Shown here one piece after another: positions 1 through 7,603 of a DNA stretch of 11,086 nucleotides. The DNA comes from Gryganskiella cystojenkinii (taxonomy: Eukaryota; Mortierellomycota; Mortierellomycetes; Mortierellales; Mortierellaceae). The stretch's first letter is position 1. Each line of letters begins with the position of its first letter. The stretch spans positions 1 to 11,086 of the forward strand of contig JAAAIG010001071.1 of the NCBI GenBank assembly GCA_015852425.1. The letters are read 5' to 3'. The translations under genes and the position numbers were made by a program. Under the pieces are notes generated by a model. The model saw only the letters and a program-made list of their open reading frames with translations. It was not told the origin of the DNA and ran no database searches.

Positions 1-63
1 TTAAGGCGTATGACTCGAAATCATATGGGATGTCCCGCGCAGGTTCAAATCCTGCTGTTGACG
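1..63 (+). tRNA. tRNA-Ser (anticodon CGA), 5' part cut off by the window edge
   Basis: This is the 3' three quarters of a serine tRNA that reads UCG codons. The sequence begins in the D arm. A 5-bp anticodon stem (9-13 with 21-25) closes a 7-nt loop with CGA at 16-18. A long variable arm at 26-37, with GGG pairing CCC, is the class II feature that marks Ser or Leu tRNAs. The T arm pairs 39-43 with 51-55 around a TTCAAAT loop at 44-50. The 3' acceptor strand is 56-62 and the discriminator is G63, as usual for Ser. CCA is not encoded in register: CCA at 64-66 directly follows G63, which may be chance, since eukaryotes add CCA after transcription. The missing acceptor 5' strand lies before the window. 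No intron is visible in the part present. Confidence 0.95.
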
Positions 64-66
64 CCA

Positions 67-72
67 TTTTTT
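67..72 (+). terminator. RNA polymerase III T6 terminator of the tRNA-Ser gene
   Basis: A run of six T residues begins four bases after the discriminator base of the tRNA. This is the normal place and form of a Pol III stop. Confidence 0.85.
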
Positions 73-1930
73 GGACTTTTTCGAGGCAGCCTCTCCTCGT
101 CGCTTGCCCGGGAGGAGTATTTTTGTTCCTCCTGCTTCTTACTTTCGAGACCATAGCCCCCGTCTGATCAATGCTCCTCATTGCTTCCTCTTCCTTTACA
201 GCTGGGCGGCGTTGACCGACGGGAGTCTTTGGATGCGGCGTGCAAAAAAAAAAGAAGAGCTCGCAATATTGCACCACACGATCAACAAATGAAAGGACAA
301 TCTTTCCTTTTACCGATTGTTTCTGGGCGGAAGAGCAAAAAAGAGCTTCAGTCCAACACACTCAAAGGATCGTCGGGTATCAATACTAATAACGCAATAA
401 TAATGACAATACTAATACTGACAACCACCACAATCGCGCGCAACGGGATTCAGCATAGGGGACACAGGGCCAGAGGGCCAACAAGGTGCTCTTTTGTTTT
501 TGTCAAGATCCATGAAACTTTAATGATGAAGAAACGGGACAAAGTGTGCTTGTGGCCACAAAACTCCCCATTTCCAGGAATTCCATCCAAGAGAAAAAAA
601 ACAAAACGTAAATCACCCCTTGCCCTTTTGGTTCTTGTTTGGTCCTTCGGACTGTCCAGATGGCAACATCAGAGGGCGAAATTGGGCCAATGAACCCCAT
701 TTTGCTTTTTGTCAAATCTCGGTAACGGACGGCGATTTGCTCTTGAAAAAAAAAACAAATATTTCGGGCCTTCTTGGACTTCCATGGAAGGCAGAGAAAA
801 GAGAAAAAAAAATTGAGGGGACCTAAAAATAAACGTATCAAGGTCAGGTCCCATAAGGGGAAGTCGATGACCCAGTGCGCAAGAGCACACGCACAAATTA
901 TTCAAACGGTTTACCAGGTTTCGACACAGGAAAGACTCGAATGTTTTCAAGGACTAAAATCACTTGTTCAGTCATCCTCAATTCATTCGGGCAATCGATG
1001 CTTCACGCCGAATTTTTTTTTTCCACTCTAGAATATCCTTTTCGAAAGTGAAATCAAACAACAAAAAAAAATAAAAATAAGCATTCGGAAAGGACCCGTG
1101 CTAGCATGAACCCTGGACTGTAGCTGAATGCAAGTTCATATTATTACACAAAAGGCGCTAGACTAGAGTAAGAAATATTGTTTACCGAGCATCACTCTCA
1201 AATCGACTACTCCCTCCCTCGAATATTCATCAGCAACGGCAGTGAAAAGTATCAAACAGTGAAAGGAAACACCAATGCTTGTTGTCTGGCTTTGGAATAA
1301 TCATTTCCATATATTTTTTATGTTTGTTTTTTCTTGATGTTCCTCCCTTCATTTGTCTGAGAGTCAACTCGCCTCTTTCGATTTCAGAGACAGGGCGAAA
1401 GGTTGTTCCTGGTTTCTGTGCTGAGCTCCAGCCTCCAGGTTGTGTGAGTTGGACAAAAATGGAGTCAACTGAGCACGTTGCATGACAACAAAAGCGTGTC
1501 GATAGCAGGTTTAAGGGCATGGCTGTTTTCGAATTGCGGGAGATGATTTTTTGCAAACAAAAACATTAACGAGTGTACCTCCTTGTATCGACGCCCGTAT
1601 TTTCGAGGAATCGCTATTGATTAAGACGAAGAAGAACAAAAAGATAATCCTTCTGGTATCCATCTGGGCAGACGGAACAAATATACACAAGAGGATGCTG
1701 TCAAGCGACTGAACGATTGAGAGAAGTTGAGGCAAAAAAGAGAGTTACCCTGCCAAGCGAAAAGACGAACGTTCTCGATTAGCCTTTTTAAAAAAAAAAT
1801 ACTTTCTTTGCCGCGGGCTCTCGTTTCCCACCTCGACTCGACCAGCAGGAGTGCCCAGTGTCCATCGCCCTCCCTCTTTCCCCCTTTTCTTTGACCAGCC
1901 AAAGTGATGTTTACCGGGGATTTGTCAACT
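73..1930. other. Gene-free stretch between the tRNA and the bHLH gene
   Basis: I find no supportable gene in this stretch of about 1.86 kb. The longest open frames (for example 181-693 on + and 503-841 or 1230-1556 on -) have no recognisable domain, use Lys- or Phe-rich translations of A-rich and T-rich runs, and overlap one another on both strands. Short A or T homopolymer runs are common (near 243, 594, 746, 806, 1011, 1061 and 1790). The right part presumably holds the distal promoter of the bHLH gene. A rapidly evolving non-coding RNA could be present but cannot be shown from sequence alone. Confidence 0.6.
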
Positions 1931-1938
1931 CTCTCATA

Positions 1939-1984
1939 TTTTCTTTCTTCTTTTCCTTCTCTTTCTTCTTTTCTTTCTCTTCCT
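1939..1984 (+). promoter_or_regulatory. 46-nt pure pyrimidine tract in the promoter or leader of the bHLH gene
   Basis: Every base on the + strand from 1939 to 1984 is C or T, and the flanks up to about 2160 are also pyrimidine-rich. CT-rich blocks just before coding starts are common in highly used fungal promoters and often mark the transcription start zone. From the ATG at 1907 down to the chosen start at 2233 there is no other ATG, so a transcript starting in or after this tract would have the bHLH AUG as its first AUG. The exact start site cannot be read from sequence. Confidence 0.55.
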
Positions 1985-2232
1985 ATTTACTCCCTTTACA
2001 CTTTTTACAATTTTCGCCTTTTCATCGTTTTGGACCTCATAGCCACTCACAATCCATCACTCAGCTCTTTCGACTCTGCCTCGCACTGGTTTCTTATCTT
2101 TTTAAATCTTTCGCCCATCTCTGCGCTTCTTGCTCGTTTTTTTTTTTGCATCTTGCTTTGCTTCGTTTTTGATCACTGATCCTGAACACGACCAAGAAAA
2201 CTGCCCCTTCCCGCCAGCTTACTCTCGTAACC

Positions 2233-5219
2233 ATGGCTAGTCAAAGCATCATGGTCCCGCCAAACAACGCCCCTTGGCCTGGCCTGCAGACCTCCTCCTC
2301 CTCTTCAGCATCATCGTCGGCTCCGTCCTCATCCAGTACTTCGGCTGCATCATCCTATCCTTACCATCCATCCTACTATCACCACCACCCGCACCATCCA
2401 CCCCCTCCCCCTCCTCATGCCCATCCCTCCCATGCCGCCCCTCCTCACCACCAACCTCCCTATTACCCATATCACCACCCCTATGCTGCTGGTCCCTACC
2501 CACCACACTACCCACCCACGCACTCGCCGTCCCATGCTCACCCTCACCACTCGCACCCTTACAATAGTCCGGCTTCTACGGAATCTTCACCATCTTCTGG
2601 CCAATCTCATCGACTTCAAGCACCGGCACAGCATGGCAGGTCCTTGTCTCCCTCTACGAGATCTACACCTTCGTCGTCATCACCCACCACCAGTGGTGGA
2701 GGAGCTGAAACTTTGTCTGCTGGACAGTCGGCAAACGGTTCAAAATCATCATCATCAATGATGCTTGTCAACTCAAAGTCGAAAACCGACAAGGCGAAAC
2801 AGCCCATCAAGACATCCTCAACTTCAGCCAAGACCAATGGAAAGTCCAACGGCTCAATAACGTCAGAGTCATCAACAAGTGATAGCCGCAATAACTCCAC
2901 GACTGTCTCGGGTTCCTTAATAACCTCTGGAGCAAACGGCGGTTCGACCGCTCCTGCCTCAGCTACTCCCAAGGTCTTTCGGTTTGAGGGAAGTATTTCC
3001 TCCGAGACCTACAAAACCTCCAAATCGTTCGATCTCGCTGGTGTTAATATCCTAAATCGGAAACCACTCGATACCAAGACTGCGCTGGACAAGCTCCAAC
3101 GTAGACGTGAGACCCATAATCGCGTGGAGCGAAAACGCCGTGATTGCATCAACCAGGTAATGCAGCCCAGCTCTAGCTAACATGTGCATGTGCATGCCTG
3201 ACTTGTTAATGTTATTTTTATTGGGATCAAACCTGACCCAGCCCTAACAACTCTGCATTTATTCTTGCTCTTCAGTTGGTCGACGATCTTACAAAGCTTC
3301 TTCCAGCTAAGCATCTCGAAGAGGCCACTTCGAAATGCCATCGAGTCAACGTCCTCCGAGGCGCTGTCGCCCATATCACTTTCTTGACACAAGCCAACGA
3401 AGCTCTAGTCAAGTCCCTAAAGTCCATCAAGGGCGACGACTTTGACGTGAGTGGCCTGCTGCAGGTCGAATCCAAAACAGAGGATGGGCCTGCGACCGAA
3501 AATAAGGACACCGAAGTCGAGGACGAATCCCGAGATATGTCCATGGAGGTTGACGCGGATGTCGATATGGAAGAACCCGCCTCCAAAGATGGAGACGACA
3601 AAGAGGATGAGGACGATAAAGACGACAAGTCGAGGGTCGTCTCAAGCAAGAAGAAGGATTCAAGTAGTAAGGTTCCATCATCCTCTTCGTCATCTACGTC
3701 TTCCTCTCCTCGGCTGACACCTTCTCGGGCTATGGAACTTCCTCCTGTTATTGTTACGGATGCAGCCAGCCCTGCCTCCGACCGTGCCTTAAACCAAAAG
3801 GTTCCTCCAATCTCCATCAGCACTGCCCCTACCGACTCGTTCAGTCTCGAGTCTCATCCTGGTACCACCAAGGACTCTGCTGTAAGTCCCTCAAGCGCCT
3901 ATTCCAAATCGCCGATGTTCCCACCTTCGCCATATTCTGCTACCGCATCGAACCCAACTTCACCGTTTATGAGACCTTCGGCCACCTCTCCTTCCTTGCC
4001 ACCAATCTCGTCACTTGCCAACTTGCATCTCCAATCGCCTCCCGCACGGTCAGAGGCGATCCCTGCTGGTGACAAGCGTCGATCATATCATGAGGAGCAA
4101 CAGAGGCATCAGCACTACCCCGAACACTTGTCCCCTTCGTCGAGACCCACTACAACGGGACCATCCTCAAGCGCCAAGTTGCCTAGCTCCAGCCACCGGA
4201 CTGGTCCAACTCTGCCTCCTCTGAAGATCCCTGCTCCACATCATCTTCACCCTTCTTACAGCAGTGAACGTGAACGTGAGCGTGAGCGTCACAGTCAATC
4301 CTCGACTTCGCCCAAGAGACATCAAGATCGATCTTCAGAGTTTGCTGGTGAAGGTGGTGAACAACAACCACCAGTCTCGCCTTTCATGCTCTCGCCCATG
4401 TTGTCGAGATCGCCTTCGATAGGTCCACTGTCGGCCTCCTCTGCTGGGAACTCGCCTTACCCACACTGGGGACATGAGGAGACTCCAGCTCATCATGGTC
4501 ATTACGGAGCGCCTCCACCTGCACATGGCTATCCTCACGGTTACCCTCCTTATCCTTATGCGTATCACCCATCGTATGGATACCCTCCTCACCATCCTCA
4601 TGCGCCTCCCCCACCTCCCCATCATCATCACCACGCGCATCATAGTCATCCCGGTCATGGTGACGTCTCTCCGGCGCTTTCACCTCGCCATTCGTCCTCA
4701 AACGTCGTTTCTCAGTCTTCAAAGTCCCTGCAACCCGAGCCGATCTTTATCCAAGAAGAACCCTGGGTCGTCCAACGGAAACGTAGCTCATCCAATGTCT
4801 CGACCAAGAACCCACCCCCACCTCCAGCGGTCTCGAGCGGGCCAAGTGGTAACAACAAGACCAAGAAGAACGAGGACGAGTCCCATGAGGATGTTCGAGA
4901 GGAAAGTGCTCCCCTGTCACCTTCATCCTCTGTGACCTCGAACGTCTCGTCTTCTTTTCCTGCAAGTCCCAACCATCGGAAAAGATCCTCTAACAAGGTC
5001 AGCTACGATGAAGGCGAGGAAGGTGTGCCATCGTCGGCAAAGGCGAACGAGGTTAAACGTATCAAGCAACAGAAAGATATGCTTGGCGATGACCTCGAAG
5101 AGCAGCGTCATCAAAAGAAGAACCAGCGCGATAGCGGTATCGTTGTGGTCGTGGTCGAGGCCGAGTCGGAAACAGCGACTGCTTCAAGGCATAAAGACCA
5201 AGAGATGAAGCAAGCATAA
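2233..5219 (+). CDS. bHLH transcription factor, class B E-box type, 955 aa (join 2233-3156, 3276-5219)
   Basis: This gene encodes a nuclear DNA-binding regulator with one basic helix-loop-helix domain at about residues 290-348. The basic region has the H5-E9-R13 set (His295, Glu299, Arg303 in HNRVERKRR), which in USF/MITF/Cbf1-type proteins goes with CACGTG E-boxes. Helix 1 spans about 304-317, the loop begins at Pro318, and helix 2 (about 328-348) carries VLRGAVAHITFL. I see no long leucine zipper. The rest is mostly low complexity: a Ser run (21-41), a His/Pro/Tyr tract (42-110), a Ser/Thr-rich part with many SP sites, an acidic block (about 370-428), an (Glu-Arg)4 repeat (639-646), and a second His/Pro/Tyr tract (about 702-772). 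Residues 247-288, just before the domain, are of normal complexity. The start has an ACCATGG context and is the first ATG of a long AUG-free leader. The family call is firm; the orthologue (USF, Rtg3 or Cbf1 type) and its targets are not known. Confidence 0.93.
3157..3275 (+). other. Intron of the bHLH gene (119 nt, phase 0, inside helix 1)
   Basis: The donor GTAATG follows the Gln308 codon and the acceptor TTCAG precedes TTG GTC GAC, so removal joins INQ to LVDDLTKLLP and restores a standard helix 1. A CTAAC branch-point match lies at 3244-3248, 27 nt before the end of the intron. If the intron is kept, translation stops at 3178-3180 after seven extra residues. Confidence 0.93.
3185..3196 (+). 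repeat. Two tandem TGCATG hexamers inside the bHLH intron
   Basis: TGCATG occurs at 3185-3190 and again at 3191-3196, starting 28 nt after the donor. In animals this hexamer in introns is bound by RBFOX splicing factors. Whether a fungus uses it in this way is unknown, so no function is assigned. Confidence 0.6.
4266..4289 (+). repeat. Four tandem GARCGT hexamers coding for (Glu-Arg)4
   Basis: Four in-frame hexamer units (GAACGT twice, then GAGCGT twice) encode alternating Glu and Arg at residues 639-646 of the bHLH protein. This is a small in-frame microsatellite. It could vary in copy number between strains without shifting the frame. Confidence 0.8.
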
Positions 5220-5297
5220 TACCACACATAGCATAACAATTGTTGATCCCCTCAGCCTCCCTCCCGTTCACTGTATCATAGTCCCTGACAACATCAA

Positions 5298-5303
5298 AAT
5301 AAA
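5298..5303 (+). promoter_or_regulatory. AATAAA polyadenylation signal of the bHLH gene
   Basis: A canonical AATAAA lies 79 nt after the stop codon at 5217-5219. It sits before the convergent CBM18 gene ends at 5492. An A-rich run follows at about 5319-5326, so the 3' end is probably near there. Confidence 0.65.
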
Positions 5304-5491
5304 TTGACACACTCACAAAAAAAATAGGCTTACACAGTTCGTTTTGTATCGTTCAGGGGGGCAAATAGGCCAAGACGTTTTAATAATATGCGATACGGTA
5401 GATCGCGATTATATATGAAAAAAGATATAGGAGGACCCAGTCCAAAGTTAATTGAATGTGGACTGCGACCCCAGCCTGCTCCACGGCTTGC

Positions 5492-6115
5492 TTAGATCAA
5501 AAGCAGAGCCATAAAAACCACAGAAAGCGCCATGCGAGCACCCACATTGTCTTTGTAATCCGTCAAGGCCGAAGATGGCGCGTTGTTTGGCGTAAAAGAG
5601 AAGGTGGGTTTGGAGGAAGTGGTCGAAGTCGCGGCGGTCGTTGCTGGAATTGTAGTTGAAGCCGTCGTCGGCGGGACAGTTGAGGTTTCTGGAGCGACAG
5701 TGGTGAGCGGGATCGACAGAGAGGACGAAGCTGGGGATGGAAATTGCGATGCAGACGTCGGGAGGATGGATGTTGCAGTTGCAGAGGGATTTTCGGAGCT
5801 ACCTCCACAGGTTCCGTATAGAGGCTGGCAACCTGCACCACAATACAGGACGGGATCTGTGCCACAGAATCCCTACAAAAAAAAGAAAAAAAAAAAAAAA
5901 TAGGAATGAGGAATGAGGACGAAATATCGTGGCTTTCGCGACCATAGATAACCAACAACCATTAAGGGAAGGGGAAAGGAGGTATCCCTTACATTAGACG
6001 AACAGCACAGGCCAGGCGCACAATGAACGGCTGCGGGACCACCACATTGGGCAGAGACGACTGAGAAAAGGCCCATGCAACATAGGAGCATCGAAATGAG
6101 AGTTGTTTTGTGCAT
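5492..6115 (-). CDS. Secreted, GPI-anchored hevein-type (CBM18) chitin-binding protein, 167 aa (join 6115-5993, 5872-5492)
   Basis: This gene encodes a small cell-surface protein predicted to bind chitin or GlcNAc polymers. Residues 1-22 form a signal peptide, with cleavage after the VVSA sequence before Gln23. Residues 24-63 form one hevein/CBM18 domain with all eight cysteines (24, 32, 37, 38, 44, 52, 56, 63) in the family pattern CCSxxGxCG ... YCGxGCQ ... YGTC. A Ser/Thr/Pro-rich stalk of about 75 residues follows, likely heavily O-glycosylated. The C terminus (MALSVVFMALLLI after DNVGAR) fits a GPI signal, with the omega site near Asn150. There is no catalytic domain. The start has A at -3. 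The gene converges on the bHLH gene and diverges from the GH9 gene. One oddity: Asn41 sits where hevein has ligand-stacking Trp21, while Phe43 and Tyr51 keep the other aromatic positions. The roles suggested, wall protein or chitin masking, are inference. Confidence 0.9.
5873..5992 (-). other. Intron of the CBM18 gene (120 nt, phase 0, within the chitin-binding domain)
   Basis: On the minus strand the donor GTAAGG follows the Asn41 codon and the acceptor TTTTGTAG precedes GGA TTC TGT GGC. Splicing joins CCSSN to GFCG and restores the hevein pattern exactly, with an open frame on both sides. The acceptor is preceded by a strong polypyrimidine tract: on the minus strand T15, then C, then T8 (complement of 5877-5900). 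This placement splits the cysteine core after the fourth of eight cysteines. Confidence 0.93.
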
Positions 6116-6893
6116 TGTTGTTCGAGGTTTGTTCTGTTTTCACAAGAGGAAAGCTAGGATGTGTGTATAGGCTGTGTCGTGCAGTTGTTTAATTCCTTCG
6201 TGAGAGAGAAAAAAGGAAAGAATGAGTTTTGAACGATTGAATGATGGAAATATTGAAAAGAACATTGTGGACCCACGAAAGAATGAAAGAGTGAATATGA
6301 CGACGAAGAACAACCAGAAAATGACCCCTGGTAGTCTATAATATTTTTAGTACAGTTTGGCAAAAATAGATTTCTGACGAGTGGCTGTGTGCAAGGGAGG
6401 AGAGGCGACACTCCCCAAAAGAGCAGAAACCAGAATGACAAAATTGTGCTTGACTGCTATGCTTCTCAAAAGTGACCTCAAAGGAACGGATCGACCCACA
6501 TGCAACTAAAAAATGCGCGTCTCTCGCTTTTGTGATCTCTGCGCTGGCTATTTTTCTCGAAGTTTGTTCCCTGGATGGCAACCTGTGATGCAGCGTCGTT
6601 ACCCCCTTTTCTACTACTTCTGTAGTTCCTACAGCCACGCTCGTCCCTCCTCTTTCTGTCGCTGTCCCCTCCAGCTCAAGCCCCATGGCTCCCCTCGTAA
6701 CTCTCCTTCCTCCCTTAGTCCATTTCCGCAGCGGTCCCTGGCACAGGAGTTCCAGTGTGCCAAAGAAGAAAAAAAAAAGTCAAAGCCCCTTTCGATATGG
6801 TTCTGGCTCTAGCTATTATTTTCTTGTTGACCAACCCTCCTATTTCGATCGATGCGCACCTCCTGGCTCATAACTGCAGGGTGAAAAAAGAAC

Positions 6894-6907
6894 GAGAGAG
6901 AGAGAGA
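6894..6907 (+). repeat. (GA)7 microsatellite
   Basis: Seven GA dinucleotides in a purine-rich stretch within the CBM18-GH9 intergenic region. GA tracts can be promoter elements in eukaryotes, but nothing here shows a function. Confidence 0.8.
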
Positions 6908-7205
6908 AAGAGAACGACGTGTCCCTTTTCTAAGGAGGAGTTCTCCTTTGCTTTGATTGCGCTGTTCTGTGGAAAAGAGATCAGGCCGCCTTATCCGATT
7001 CCTTTGGTGACTTTTTTCTTCGTTTTCTATTCTCTCCCCTTCACATATTACCCATTCTCAGGAACTGCCGGCCCGCCCGCCTGGCAACACTCGTAATTCC
7101 TTGATCATTCCTTGCTGTTTGTGCTTTGAGATGCTTCTGCACGGATCCGCGAACGCAGGGACTACAAAAACAGTAGAAGAGGTTTTTCGAGCTATGTTGC
7201 CGGTG

Positions 7206-7253
7206 TCCTCTCCCTTTCCCTTTCCCATTCTCGTTCTCCTCTTTTCTCTTCTC
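7206..7253 (+). promoter_or_regulatory. Pyrimidine-rich block upstream of the GH9 gene
   Basis: Two pyrimidine-only runs, 7206-7226 with CCCTTT repeats and 7234-7253, are separated by seven bases that include one A and one G. Further C/T-rich sequence follows. It resembles the CT block ahead of the bHLH gene and lies about 350 nt before the GH9 start, so it is a candidate core promoter or transcription start zone. Confidence 0.4.
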
Positions 7254-7585
7254 ATTTCCCTTGTCCATCCTAGAAACCAGCTTGGATACCCTTTCATCGC
7301 TACCTCAATTTTTTACCCTTACCTCCCTCAGTGTAACTCTCCACTTGTATCCCTCTCCTTATCTCAAACTCGAGTTTGGCCTCTGTCTTAATATTACGCC
7401 ATTCCTCTAATATTCAGGTACAGACACTACCTTCGCAAGCTCTCATCCTCCCCTCACACCACCATCACGTTGTGTGCAATGTCACCTTTCAATATCGTAT
7501 TATCCCCACCGCATTTGAAACCCGGCTCCAAACGAACGGGTCAGATAGCACTGGAAGAAGGACATATGTGACAACTGACCAGATT

Positions 7586-7597
7586 ATGCTTTTGTAG
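7586..7597 (+). promoter_or_regulatory. Three-codon upstream ORF, or 3' end of a leader intron, before the GH9 start
   Basis: ATG CTT TTG TAG ends six bases before the GH9 ATG. The same TTTTGTAG also looks like a 3' splice site, with a CTGAC branch-point match at 7575-7579, 18 nt before the end. A possible donor is GTACAG at 7418, which is not a strong one. Only one reading can hold for a given transcript. Confidence 0.3.
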
Positions 7598-7603
7598 GTG
7601 GTC

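Larger units (their letters stand above)
6116..7603. other. Shared upstream region of the divergent CBM18 and GH9 genes
   Basis: This stretch of about 1.49 kb contains no gene that I can support. Open frames at 6513-6812 and 6755-7096 show no domain and overlap low-complexity DNA. It should contain the promoters and 5' leaders of both neighbours. It holds a GA microsatellite (6894-6907), pyrimidine-rich blocks (7206-7253 and beyond, GH9 side) and a possible 5'-leader intron ending at 7597. Whether regulation of the two genes is coupled cannot be told from the sequence. Confidence 0.6.

Noticed and set aside
521..528. AATGATGA as a C box of a C/D snoRNA
   Set aside because: No CTGA D box follows within the usual distance and no flanking stem is present.
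181..693. 170-codon open frame on the + strand
   Set aside because: The translation is Lys-rich from A-runs, shows no domain I recognise, has opposing open frames over the same DNA, and lacks splice or leader context.
779..790. 12-bp perfect palindrome CTTCCATGGAAG
   Set aside because: Short palindromes of this size are expected by chance in 11 kb, and it has no linked gene or second copy.
503..841. 112-codon open frame on the - strand
   Set aside because: Phe- and Lys-rich translation of homopolymer runs with no family resemblance; judged chance.
1230..1556. 108-codon open frame on the - strand
   Set aside because: More balanced composition than its neighbours, but no motif, no signal peptide and no clear exon partners.
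1907..2179. Open frame in the leader before the bHLH gene, as a small protein or long uORF
   Set aside because: It translates the CT-rich tract into Ser/Phe/Leu strings. The transcript probably starts at or after this tract, so the ATG at 1907 is likely not in the mRNA.
2616..2972. Minus-strand open frames inside the bHLH coding region (also near 3272-3823, 4335-4722 and 4712-4996)
   Set aside because: They are antisense shadows of low-complexity coding sequence and have no features of their own.
5563..5958. 131-codon minus-strand open frame running through the CBM18 intron
   Set aside because: It is out of frame with the CBM18 exons. The spliced frame gives the exact eight-cysteine hevein pattern and a GPI tail, which this frame lacks.
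6513..6812. 99-codon + strand open frame between CBM18 and GH9
   Set aside because: No recognisable domain, no conserved pattern, and it lies in a region better explained as shared promoter DNA.
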